64,000 nucleotides of DNA from Ardenticatenaceae bacterium (GTDB lineage Bacteria; Chloroflexota; Anaerolineae; Promineifilales; Promineifilaceae). Below, piece by piece: positions 35,394 through 43,610 of the stretch (position 1 is the first letter of the stretch; every line of letters starts with the position of its first letter). The stretch is taken from positions 1 to 64,000 of the forward strand of contig JACKBV010000018.1 in NCBI GenBank assembly GCA_020634315.1, given 5' to 3'. The notes under the pieces are model-generated. The model was not told the DNA's origin and did not search any database. It saw only the letters and a list, made by a program, of their open reading frames with translations. The position numbers and the translations under genes are program-made.

Positions 35394-36402
35394 ATTTGTG
35401 TGAGAAAGGGTGTTTTTGCGCCGCCAGCACTTGCATATAGTTGGCGCGTTCGAAAGCTGCGGAATCCCCTGCTTCTATCAAGCTGAGCTTGCCCCGAATG
35501 TCGTCAACGGATGTGTAACCACGATTGCTGAGCCAGGTTGTCATTTCCGTGAGTGTGGTTTGAATGTGGCCGATGCCGTTTTGCAGCAGGGCGGAGGCCA
35601 TCATTGCGGTTTGTGCGCCCGCATAAAGGCATTTGAGGACATCGGCACCGCTGTGGACGCCGCCAGTAATTGCCAGGTCAATATGGAGGAAACTGCTCAA
35701 GATGGCCGCCCAGCGCAGTCGCAGGCGTAATTCTTGTGGATGGCTTAAATCTAGGGTGGAAACGGCCGTTTCCGTGTCCAGGTCAATATCCGGCTGATAA
35801 AACCGGTTGAAGATGACCAATCCGTCAGCCCCCGCCTTTTCGATTTGTTGGGCCATGTGCGCCGTCGCGCTGAAATAAGGGCCGATTTTCACAGCGACCG
35901 GTATCTTGACGCCACTTTTGACGCTTGCCACCAATTCCAGGCACATCTTTTCTAAATCGGCGCTGGTGATGCGTGGGTTTGTTGGCAAATAATAGATGTT
36001 TAATTCCAACGCATCAGCCCCCGCTGCTTCTAAGAGCTGTGCATATTGCACCCACTCGCTCGAATAATATCCATTCAAGCTGCCAATGATGGGAATGGCA
36101 ACCGCTTTCTTGGCTGCATACAAATGGGAAAGATACCCTTTCACGCCCAGGTTGTAACTCTCCATCTGTGGGAAATCAGGTTGGGTGTTTCCGGGTTGTG
36201 CGCGAGGGGGTGTGGGGGAAACGGCCGTTCCTTTGCTCTGCTGCTCAAGCTGCTCCTCAAAAAGCGAAAAGAGCACAACGGCGCTGGCTCCCGCTTCCTC
36301 CATTTGCTTGATCTGGTTAATGCTGCCAGACAAGGGCGAGGCAGCCACAACCAATGGATTTTTCAAAGAGATACCAAGGTAGTTTGTGCGTAAATCTACC
36401 AT
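35392..36402 (-). CDS. Dihydroorotate dehydrogenase-like flavoprotein
   Basis: The 336-residue TIM-barrel protein resembles the dihydroorotate dehydrogenase-like family: LKNPLVVAASPLSG, an internal NIYYLPTNP region, VAVKIGPYFS, and the phosphate/FMN-binding ITGGVHSGADVLKCLYAGA. It is related to PyrD but belongs to a side branch whose reaction is not established, and the usual PyrD catalytic context is altered. It lies away from pyrCB. I chose the ATG at 36402 with AAGGA 5 bases upstream; the ORF extends 15 codons further. Residues 55-80 hold a Pro/Gln-rich insertion. Confidence 0.75.
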   Translation of the reverse strand: MVDLRTNYLGISLKNPLVVAASPLSGSINQIKQMEEAGASAVVLFSLFEEQLEQQSKGTAVSPTPPRAQPGNTQPDFPQMESYNLGVKGYLSHLYAAKKAVAIPIIGSLNGYYSSEWVQYAQLLEAAGADALELNIYYLPTNPRITSADLEKMCLELVASVKSGVKIPVAVKIGPYFSATAHMAQQIEKAGADGLVIFNRFYQPDIDLDTETAVSTLDLSHPQELRLRLRWAAILSSFLHIDLAITGGVHSGADVLKCLYAGAQTAMMASALLQNGIGHIQTTLTEMTTWLSNRGYTSVDDIRGKLSLIEAGDSAAFERANYMQVLAAQKHPFSHK

Positions 36403-36670
36403 CTTTTTCCTTACCAATTTTTTGCCGCCAACGATATGGCATGGCATTCAGTTTTTTATATGGTAGTTAACAATTCATTGTAACTACTGGACAAGCAAGA
36501 AGTTCGTTTTAAAATCGCGGTTAATGTACCGCTCAAGTCTAACATAGCCACAAGTCCTAGAACAGCATAAATCACAAATCGTTATGACAGATGTCAGCTA
36601 TGAACGGTTACATTTTGCACTCCCCTTCATGGGTTTGATGGATAAACTAATAGAAATTAAGTGAGGAAAT

Positions 36671-37348
36671 ATGGCAAAGAGAACAAAACAAAAACGTCAG
36701 GCAGCAAATCGTGAAACGAATTGGCTTCTCATCGGCGGCATCATTGCGGTTGGTGTGATCGTCTTATTCGCATTACTTTTCTTATCTTTACAAGGCCCAG
36801 AAAAAATCACATTGCTTGGATATTGTGAAGATAACCCTGACCGTTGTGTTACGCGTGGCAATAAAGATTCAGATGTAGTGGTTGTGGAAGTATCTGACTA
36901 TGGGTGCAGCCACTGCCGCGATTTTCATGCCGAGACACTCCCCCTTCTCAAACAACAGTACATTGATACAGATGAAATCTATTGGGTCGTGATGCCTTAT
37001 GCTTTATCTGCCACCACACTGCCAGCTAGCAATGCTGCAATGTGCGCCAATGAGCAAGGCGCTTTCTTTGAATATAGCGATGCGCTTTTTGAGCAGCAGT
37101 CAAATGCGACGCTTGCTTTGACGCGTGCTGGCTTTGAGCAGGCTGCCGAATCGCTGGGGCTGGATATGGATGCATTTTCACAATGTCTGAGCGACGGCCG
37201 TTACAATTCTGTTGTGAGCGAAAATGCAGATACAGCCCGCTCTGCTGGTGTGTCAGCAACCCCCACTTTTTTCCTGAATGATAGTATGTTGGAAGGAGCA
37301 TATCCTTTCGCTATTTTCCAACAACGTCTCGATGCACTTTTGAACTAG
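36671..37348 (+). CDS. Membrane-anchored DsbA-family thiol oxidoreductase
   Basis: One membrane helix at about 19-40 anchors an extracytoplasmic thioredoxin-like domain. The active site is CSHC (Cys79, Cys82) in DYGCSHCRDFH, and the cis-Pro loop is SATPTFFLN. It would introduce disulfide bonds into exported proteins. The gene is followed 7 bases later by a VKOR gene that would re-oxidise it. GAGG lies just before the ATG. Confidence 0.9.
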   Translation: MAKRTKQKRQAANRETNWLLIGGIIAVGVIVLFALLFLSLQGPEKITLLGYCEDNPDRCVTRGNKDSDVVVVEVSDYGCSHCRDFHAETLPLLKQQYIDTDEIYWVVMPYALSATTLPASNAAMCANEQGAFFEYSDALFEQQSNATLALTRAGFEQAAESLGLDMDAFSQCLSDGRYNSVVSENADTARSAGVSATPTFFLNDSMLEGAYPFAIFQQRLDALLN

Positions 37349-37355
37349 GTGAGTT

Positions 37356-37808
37356 ATGCGTATAGAAGATTGGCAAATCAAAGTTATACAATTGTTGTCT
37401 GTTGCCGGTATTGTTGTCGCTTTCTTTTTGTACCTGTACCACGACGGCAGTCTGATAGGTGTCTGTACAGCTAGTGGTTGGGATGATTGTGGACAGGTTA
37501 GCGGCCCAGATGCGCCATACTCGACGGTTGGTCCCATTCCTGTAGCTTTGATTGGATTGGTAGGCTATATCTTCATTTTTGGGTTAACCTGGCTGCGTGA
37601 TTGGTTGCCCATTTTGGATGATTATTTACCAGAGTTGATGCTGGGAACAACAGCACTCGCCTTTTTATTTACTTTGTGGCTGACGGCATTAGAGATTTTT
37701 GTGATTCATGCTGTGTGTCGTTATTGTGTGGTTTCGGCTGTGATTATCACAGTCATGTTTGGCTTGTCGATTAGTTATTTGCGCTCGGCTAACCAAGCCG
37801 CAGAATGA
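37356..37808 (+). CDS. VKOR family quinone-linked thiol oxidase
   Basis: The 150-residue protein has four or five membrane helices and the VKOR residues: loop cysteines Cys37 and Cys45, Ser56 in YSTVGPIP, and the redox pair CRYC (Cys121, Cys124) near the quinone site. Bacterial VKOR replaces DsbB, passing electrons from DsbA to quinone. It forms a two-gene operon with the upstream DsbA-like gene. Confidence 0.92.
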   Translation: MRIEDWQIKVIQLLSVAGIVVAFFLYLYHDGSLIGVCTASGWDDCGQVSGPDAPYSTVGPIPVALIGLVGYIFIFGLTWLRDWLPILDDYLPELMLGTTALAFLFTLWLTALEIFVIHAVCRYCVVSAVIITVMFGLSISYLRSANQAAE

Positions 37809-37906
37809 GATTTGTGAACGTGGCGGTACATTAATCACAATTGGTGTGATGTGTTGTGTGAAGGATGTTTGCCTTCACGCAACATGCTCACCCTGGAGGT
37901 CTGGTG

Positions 37907-38371
37907 ATGCGACTGGAATTGGTGAAGGATTGGATGTCGCGGGATGTCGTGACTGTTACGCCAGATATGTCGTTGCCAGAGGCCAGTGCGTTGATGACGG
38001 TGCATAAGATACGCCGTTTGCCGGTGCTGGTAAACGGCCGTTTAGCAGGCATCGTAACCTATGGCGATATTCGCGGCGCTCGTCCCTCCAGCGTCCACGA
38101 TCTGGATGTCGCCGAACTCAGCTACTTGCTTTCCCAATTGACAATTGCCCAAATTATGACAGCAAATCCAATGACGGTGGCTCCTGAAGCAACCATTGGC
38201 GATGCCGCACAGCTCATGTTGGCGCACGCCATTGGGGCATTGCCAGTCATTGACGCGGATGGTGAGCTGGTTGGCATCATCACAGAATCAGACATTTTCC
38301 GTCTGGTTGTGCATGAGTGGTCAGGCTCGAAGGGCAATCCGCCAGAGCCATATGCACATTATGGCGCTTAA
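37907..38371 (+). CDS. Two-CBS-domain protein
   Basis: The 154-residue protein consists of a CBS pair: the first (VKDWMSRDVVTVTPDMSLPEASALM to GIVTYGDIR) and the second (IMTANPMTVAPEATIGDAAQLM to GIITESDIFRLVV). CBS pairs bind adenine nucleotides and act as energy sensors. No catalytic domain is attached, so it would regulate a partner. GGAGG lies 7 bases before the chosen ATG; the ORF extends 14 codons upstream. Confidence 0.9.
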   Translation: MRLELVKDWMSRDVVTVTPDMSLPEASALMTVHKIRRLPVLVNGRLAGIVTYGDIRGARPSSVHDLDVAELSYLLSQLTIAQIMTANPMTVAPEATIGDAAQLMLAHAIGALPVIDADGELVGIITESDIFRLVVHEWSGSKGNPPEPYAHYGA

Positions 38372-38547
38372 TCTTTCGTCTGATGTGTGCCTGGTGTAAG
38401 CCTGGCATATAAGGGTTTTCCCACTTTTTTTAACAATGAATTGTGAATTACGGAACAAAGGTGAATGTTGGGCTTTTTCCAACAGCCTTTGGCAAGTCCT
38501 GGCATTTTGAGCGAAGAGGCTGAAATTGCTAAAGAGAGGCTTTTAAT

Positions 38548-39705
38548 ATGAGTGAGTTTGGCGTGCCGCGCGAAGTGCGCGATTTAGAAATGCGTGTGGG
38601 ACTGACGCCGGGCGGTGTTTTGGCCCTGGTGCAGGCTGGTCACACTGTGTACCTGGAAAGTAATGCCGGTCAGGGTGCTGGTTTTAGCGATGAGGCGTTC
38701 CGCAAGGCGGGGGCGCAGATTGTTTATTCGGCGGCGGAAGCATACGGCCGTGCCGAGATTGTTGTGAAAGTTGCCCGCCCAACGGCTGAAGAGCACAAGC
38801 TGTTTCGGCCGGGGCAGACTATCGTTTCCTTTTTGCACCTGCCGGTAGCTTCGCGCGACTTGCTGCAAGCGTTGGAAGAGAAGCACATTACGGCGATTGC
38901 CTATGAAATGCTGGAGAAACCGGACGGACGACGACCGGTTTTGATTACGGCGAGTGAAGTGGCGGGCTGGCTGGCGCCTACGGTGGCGGCGCAAATGCTG
39001 CGCAGCGACCAGTTTTTTGCTGCCGGCCGTCATGGCATTGGCGTTTTGTTGAGCGGGCTGCCGGGTGTACCGGCGGCGACTGTGGTGATTGTGGGCGCGG
39101 GTGTGTTGGGGCAGAGCGCTACGCGTGCTTTTGTGGGCGCGGGTGCTGAAGTGATTGTGCTTGACCGACGCCATGTTCACTTGCGGCAAATTTATGAGGA
39201 GTTTGGCGGGCGCGTGACGACGATGTTCTCTAGTGAGTATAACTTGAAACGCGCGGTGCAGTTTGCGGATGTGTTGGTGGGGGCGGTGTCGGTTCCTGGG
39301 GAGCGTGCGCCTGTTTTGGTGACGCGGGAGATGGTGCGTTCGATGCGTCCTGGCGCGGTGATTATTGATTTTTCGATTGATCAGGGGGGGTGTGTGGAGA
39401 CGAGCCGCCCGACGACGCTGCGTGATGCGGCGTATGTGGCGGAGGATGTGATTCATTATTGTGTGCCGAATTTAACGGCCGTTACCGCTCGTACCACCAG
39501 CCATGCCATCACCAATGCCGCCATCCCTTATTTGTTGGCAATTGGCGGGTTGGGGTTGATTGGGGCCATTCATGAAGACCCCTCTCTCATTAAAGGTGTC
39601 AATGTTTATCAGGGCAAGCTTGCCCATGCTGGAGTTGCTGCTGCTTTGGGACGGGAAGCCGTAGTGAACTTAACCGCCAATCTACCTGAAGGAGCAAATC
39701 AATGA
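38548..39705 (+). CDS. Alanine dehydrogenase/transhydrogenase-family oxidoreductase
   Basis: The 385-residue protein has the AlaDH/PNT two-domain layout. The substrate domain has PREVRDLEMRVGLTPGGV, VVKVARP and SFLHLP with the expected Lys and His; the NAD domain has VVIVGAGVLGQSATRAFVGAGAEVIVLDR, with the acidic residue favouring NAD. The C-terminal VIIDFSIDQGG and the HYCVPNLTAVTARTTSHAITNA stretch are typical of alanine dehydrogenases. Its TGA overlaps the ATG of a CoA-transferase gene, so it may act on another amino acid or hydroxy acid in a fermentation pathway. Confidence 0.82.
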   Translation: MSEFGVPREVRDLEMRVGLTPGGVLALVQAGHTVYLESNAGQGAGFSDEAFRKAGAQIVYSAAEAYGRAEIVVKVARPTAEEHKLFRPGQTIVSFLHLPVASRDLLQALEEKHITAIAYEMLEKPDGRRPVLITASEVAGWLAPTVAAQMLRSDQFFAAGRHGIGVLLSGLPGVPAATVVIVGAGVLGQSATRAFVGAGAEVIVLDRRHVHLRQIYEEFGGRVTTMFSSEYNLKRAVQFADVLVGAVSVPGERAPVLVTREMVRSMRPGAVIIDFSIDQGGCVETSRPTTLRDAAYVAEDVIHYCVPNLTAVTARTTSHAITNAAIPYLLAIGGLGLIGAIHEDPSLIKGVNVYQGKLAHAGVAAALGREAVVNLTANLPEGANQ

Positions 39706-40997
39706 ATTGGGAAACATTATATCGCCGTAAATTGACGGATGTCACCACGGCGTTGAGTCGAATTAAATCAGGCGACCGCATTTATTTGGGGGGTGGGGCT
39801 GGTGTGCCGGTGGTATTGTCTCAGGCGCTTATTGAGCGTGCCGCCGACTTGCGTGATGTGGAAATTACGCATATTTTGACGTTTGCCGATGCGCCCTATG
39901 TGAAGCCGGAGTATGAAGGCATCTTTCGGGTGAATGCGCTGTTTATTGGGCACAATGTGCGCAAGGCTGTGCAGGAAGGACGCGCGGATTTTACGCCTAT
40001 TTTCTTGTCGGAGATTCCGGGATTGTTTCGGCATGGGCAGCTGCCGATTGATGTCGCGCTGATTTCTGTTAGCCCGCCGGATGAGCATGGTTTTTGCAGC
40101 TTTGGTGTGGAGGTGGGGACGACGAAACCGGCGGCGGAAGAGGCGAAGGTTGTGATTGCGGAGATTAATCCGCAGATGCCGCGCACGTTGGGCGATAGTT
40201 TTATTCATATCAGCCGCTTTGATCATATTGTGGAAGTGGATTATCCGATTCCGGAAGCGCCGCAGGGGGGAAGTTCTGAGGAGCATTTGAAGGTTGGGGA
40301 GCATATTGCGGGGATGATTCCGAATGGGGCGACGTTGCAGATGGGGATTGGCTCGATTCCTGATGCGGTGCTGCAAAATTTGGGGAATCATAAGGATTTG
40401 GGGATTCATACGGAGCTGTTTTCTGATGGTGTGATTGACATGGTGGAGAGCGGCGTGATTACTTGTGGGCGCAAGAGCTTCCATCCTGGCAAGATTGTGG
40501 TTGGTTTTTTGTTTGGCACGAAGCGTTTGTATGAATTTGTGAATAATAATCCGTTGATTGAGATGCATCCTACGGATTACGTGAATGATCCGTACAATAT
40601 TGCCCGCAATGATAATATGGTGGCGATTAATTCGGCGCTGCAAGTGGATTTGACGGGGCAGGTTTGTGCGGATTCGATTGGCCCGCGCTTTTATAGTGGT
40701 GTGGGCGGGCAGATTGACTTTATTCGCGGGGCGGCCCGTTCGAAGGGCGGGCTGCCGATCATTGCTTTTCTGTCGACGGCGAAGGGGGGTGCGCTGAGTC
40801 GCATTGTGCCGAAGCTGACGGAAGGGTCTGGCGTGGTGACGACGCGTAATGATGTGCATTATGTGGTGACGGAATATGGGGTTGTTGATTTGTATGGCAA
40901 GTCGGTGCGTCAACGGGCGCAGTTGTTGATTAGTATTGCGGCCCCTGAGTTTCGTGAGGAGCTGACGCACGCGGCGCATGAGCTGGGATATGTGTAG
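39702..40997 (+). CDS. Acetyl-CoA hydrolase/4-hydroxybutyrate CoA-transferase family protein
   Basis: The 431-residue protein has the class I CoA-transferase fold in duplicate, with GGGAGVPVVL near the N-terminus, VSPPDEHGFCSFG, and the catalytic Glu in LGIHTELFSDGVIDM. C-terminal motifs are IGPRFYSGVGGQIDFIRGA and VTEYGVVDLYGKS. It would move CoA between acetate and an acyl acid such as 4-hydroxybutyrate or butyrate. Its ATG overlaps the stop of the alanine dehydrogenase-like gene (ATGA), implying coupled translation and a shared pathway. Confidence 0.88.
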   Translation: MNWETLYRRKLTDVTTALSRIKSGDRIYLGGGAGVPVVLSQALIERAADLRDVEITHILTFADAPYVKPEYEGIFRVNALFIGHNVRKAVQEGRADFTPIFLSEIPGLFRHGQLPIDVALISVSPPDEHGFCSFGVEVGTTKPAAEEAKVVIAEINPQMPRTLGDSFIHISRFDHIVEVDYPIPEAPQGGSSEEHLKVGEHIAGMIPNGATLQMGIGSIPDAVLQNLGNHKDLGIHTELFSDGVIDMVESGVITCGRKSFHPGKIVVGFLFGTKRLYEFVNNNPLIEMHPTDYVNDPYNIARNDNMVAINSALQVDLTGQVCADSIGPRFYSGVGGQIDFIRGAARSKGGLPIIAFLSTAKGGALSRIVPKLTEGSGVVTTRNDVHYVVTEYGVVDLYGKSVRQRAQLLISIAAPEFREELTHAAHELGYV

Positions 40998-41086
40998 TTA
41001 GTGCTGTGTGTCGCTAGTTGTTTGCTTGTAAACGGCCGTTTCCACCCAGAAACGGCCGTTTTTCATCCCCATTTCCCCTAAAATCA

Positions 41087-41317
41087 CCTGGACGAACCTT
41101 CCGTCCACCTGGACGAACCTTCCGTCCACCTGGACGAACTCTCCGTCCACCTGGACGAACCTTCCGTCCACCTGGACGAGGTCTCCGTCCACCTGGACGG
41201 ACTCTCCGTCTAGCTGGACAAAAGCCCCGTCCATGTGGATAATCTCTCCGTCTACCAGGACGCTCCAGTCGTCCACCCAAAAAAAACGTTTTTCCACCTG
41301 GACGGGCATTCCGTCCG
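41087..41317. repeat. Array of eleven 21-bp units, each an inverted repeat (TGGACG-N7-CGTCCA)
   Basis: Units start at 41087, 41108, 41129, 41150, 41171, 41192, 41213, 41234, 41255, 41276 and 41297. Units 1-5 are near identical; 6-9 diverge progressively; unit 10 is replaced by an A/T palindrome around AAAAACGTTTTT but keeps the 21-bp register; unit 11 returns to consensus. The 6-bp arms are better kept than the 7-base centres. On the minus strand an ORF through the array reads as heptapeptides of the form xxVQVDG, so coding cannot be excluded. It lies 67-297 bases upstream of the coiled-coil gene at 41385 and ends beside a TATAAA-like stretch at 41321. Confidence 0.92.
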
Positions 41318-41384
41318 GGTATAAATAAAGCCAGACCAGCCAGGATTGCCAAGCCTGGTGGGTCCCATACGGAGGATGTTACTC

Positions 41385-41699
41385 ATGGCAAACCATACTT
41401 TTTCGCAATCTGTTTCCGACTTTCGCGCAATGGCTAGCGGCATCACGACAAGGCTCGCTTCTTTGACCGCAATTGGCATTAGCGTGGACGATGCAACCGC
41501 TATGAAGACCTATGCGGATCAACTTGATGCAATTAATGGGCAGCAAGAGGATTTAAAGGCGCAGTTGAAGGCGAAAACAGAGGAATTGAATACGCTGATG
41601 AAGGAGGCGAAGGCGAAGAATTCGGATTTGACGAAGCGTATTAAGATTGTTGTGTCGCAAGAGGAGTGGGTGGCGTTTGGTATTAAAGCGAAACGGTAA
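41385..41699 (+). CDS. Small coiled-coil protein of unknown function
   Basis: The 104-residue protein is not recognised. Residues about 50-90 form a Lys/Glu/Leu-rich coiled coil (AINGQQEDLKAQLKAKTEEL), after an N-terminal helical part (FSQSVSDFRAMASGITTRL). There is no signal peptide or membrane segment. GGAGG lies 9 bases before the chosen ATG, and a 15-bp hairpin terminator follows, so it is a real single-gene unit. The 21-bp repeat array directly upstream may control it. Confidence 0.75.
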   Translation: MANHTFSQSVSDFRAMASGITTRLASLTAIGISVDDATAMKTYADQLDAINGQQEDLKAQLKAKTEELNTLMKEAKAKNSDLTKRIKIVVSQEEWVAFGIKAKR

Positions 41700-41721
41700 G
41701 TAGGAAGTGTTGTCGATAATG

Positions 41722-41757
41722 AGAAACCGGGTTTTTAGGTGCAAAAACCCGGTTTCT
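41722..41757. terminator. 15-bp hairpin terminator between convergent genes
   Basis: AGAAACCGGGTTTTT (41722-41736) pairs perfectly with 41743-41757 across a 6-base loop; a T-rich tract follows at 41762-41771 on the + strand. It separates the coiled-coil gene from the convergent ABC exporter operon. Confidence 0.8.
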
Positions 41758-41768
41758 ACCTTGTTTTT

Positions 41769-43592
41769 TTACGTTTCGGACGTTGTCAGGGGCAGCATCC
41801 CCAAATCATAAGCTGCGGCTCGCTCGCGGCGGAATTGCTGCGTGTAGAGGCGATAGTAATGCCCCTGTTGGCGAATCAGTTCGGCATGGCTGCCCATTTC
41901 GGCGATACGGCCGTTTTCGATCACCAGAATACGGTCGGCGCGTTTAATCGTGCTGAGACGGTGCGCGATGATAAAACTGGTACGGCCGTTCATCACCGCA
42001 TCCATTCCCCGCTGAATCAACGCCTCCGTCAGCGTATCCACCGAACTCGTCGCCTCATCCATAATAAAAATCTCTGGCTGCGCCAAAATTGCACGCGCCA
42101 AACTGATTAACTGCTTCTGCCCCACCGAGAGCAAATTACCGCCCTCGCCTACGTCCGTGTCATAACCCTTGTCCAGCGTCACAATAAAGTCATGTGCGCC
42201 CGCAATATGCGCTGCCTCGACCACATCCTCATCACTTGCCTGGAGACGGCCGTAACGAATATTCTCCCGAATGGTTCCTGAGAACAGATGCGGCGTTTGC
42301 AGCACCATCCCCAACTGCGAATGAATCGCGTGCAGCGTCAGGTCCGTGTAATCATGACCGGCAATCGTAATCACACCTTGCTTTGGCTCATAAAAACGAC
42401 AAAGCAAATTCACAATCGTTGATTTACCGCCCCCCGTTGGCCCTACCAGCGCAATCGTTTCCCCATGTCGCACATGCAGCGAAAAATCAGACAGCACCGG
42501 CTTCTCTACTTCATAGTAAAAATCAACATGGTCAAAGACAATATCCCCGCGCAGCGTCTCTGGTTCAATGGCTCCCACCTTATCTTGCACTTCGGGCACA
42601 CTATCAATTAAGGAAAATGCACGTTCGGCCGAAGCAATTGATTGCTGCATTTGTGCATAAACACGCGCCATCTCCTGTACAGGCCACATCATGAAGGTGA
42701 TATAACTAACAAACGCCTGTATATCACCAATACTCATGCCGCCTGCTTCCACTTGAAGGCCGCCATACCAAACCACTGCCGAAACACCAACAGCCACCAA
42801 TAATTGCACAACCGGCAAGAATAATGCACTTAGCCAGGCGGCGCGGTAAGCTGCCTGATACATATCTCGTGTTAATACCTGGAATTCGCCTAAATCTTGC
42901 TCTTCCCGCGTTAATGATTTTGTGACGCGCACGCCCATAATATTCTCGTTATAGGCGCCGGTAATCTTCGAATTGATTTTGCGTACAATGCGGAACTCAT
43001 CAAGGATGTGTACTTTGAACTGCGCGGCAACAATCACGAGAATGGGGACAATGACCACGACGATAAGCGCCATTTTCCAGTTGATTAGGAACATAAAAAT
43101 GACGGCAATACTAATATTTGTGAAGCCCCAGGTAATATCTAACAAGCCCCATGTGACCAATTCGGCAATTCGTTCTGAGTCAGATGTCACCCGCGACATG
43201 ATCCAGCCAATGGGCGTGCGATCAAAGTAAGAAAAGGAGAGCGTCTGCAAATGATTGAACATTTTCTTGCGTAAATCGTAGCGAATACGCTCTCCCAACA
43301 CGCCGGCCAGGTAAATAAAGCCAAAAACCCACACGGATTGCAGCAAAGTGAGGCCGCCGTACAGAATCAGCAGCTGCCGCAGCATGTCGGCGTTCCTGGC
43401 AATGATGGCGTCGTCCACAATTCGCTTGGTAATGTAGGTGAAAATGGAGTCTTGGAAGCTGACCAGGGTAATTGTCGCCAGAAAACCGAGCAGCATCGGC
43501 CAATAAGGCATGGCTTGCTGAAGAATACGGACGACGGTACGGCCGTTAAACTGTGTTTGGAACTCTTCTTCCTCAAAAAACGTGTCTGTCAT
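41769..43592 (-). CDS. ABC exporter half-transporter, catalytic-site subunit
   Basis: The 607-residue protein has six membrane helices (about 30-330) and one ABC cassette: Walker A GPTGGGKST, a non-consensus signature LSVGQ, Walker B EIFIMDEATSSVDT with the catalytic Glu, and H-loop IAHRLST. It follows the 635-ORF exporter gene by 18 bases. The pair shows the split seen in heterodimeric exporters such as BmrCD and TM287/288: this subunit carries the intact Walker B and the partner the intact LSGGQ. The substrate is unknown; multidrug or lipid export is the family precedent. Confidence 0.9.
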   Translation of the reverse strand: MTDTFFEEEEFQTQFNGRTVVRILQQAMPYWPMLLGFLATITLVSFQDSIFTYITKRIVDDAIIARNADMLRQLLILYGGLTLLQSVWVFGFIYLAGVLGERIRYDLRKKMFNHLQTLSFSYFDRTPIGWIMSRVTSDSERIAELVTWGLLDITWGFTNISIAVIFMFLINWKMALIVVVIVPILVIVAAQFKVHILDEFRIVRKINSKITGAYNENIMGVRVTKSLTREEQDLGEFQVLTRDMYQAAYRAAWLSALFLPVVQLLVAVGVSAVVWYGGLQVEAGGMSIGDIQAFVSYITFMMWPVQEMARVYAQMQQSIASAERAFSLIDSVPEVQDKVGAIEPETLRGDIVFDHVDFYYEVEKPVLSDFSLHVRHGETIALVGPTGGGKSTIVNLLCRFYEPKQGVITIAGHDYTDLTLHAIHSQLGMVLQTPHLFSGTIRENIRYGRLQASDEDVVEAAHIAGAHDFIVTLDKGYDTDVGEGGNLLSVGQKQLISLARAILAQPEIFIMDEATSSVDTLTEALIQRGMDAVMNGRTSFIIAHRLSTIKRADRILVIENGRIAEMGSHAELIRQQGHYYRLYTQQFRRERAAAYDLGMLPLTTSET

Positions 43593-43610
43593 AAGCTTAT
43601 CTCTTTGCGA

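Noticed and set aside
38584..40979. Long minus-strand open frames (about 290 and 403 codons) opposite the dehydrogenase and CoA-transferase genes
   Set aside because: Their His/Arg/Asn-rich composition is typical of antisense shadows; the + strand genes match families end to end.
41087..41317. CRISPR array
   Set aside because: Units abut without spacers, are only 21 bp, decay gradually, and no cas gene is near.
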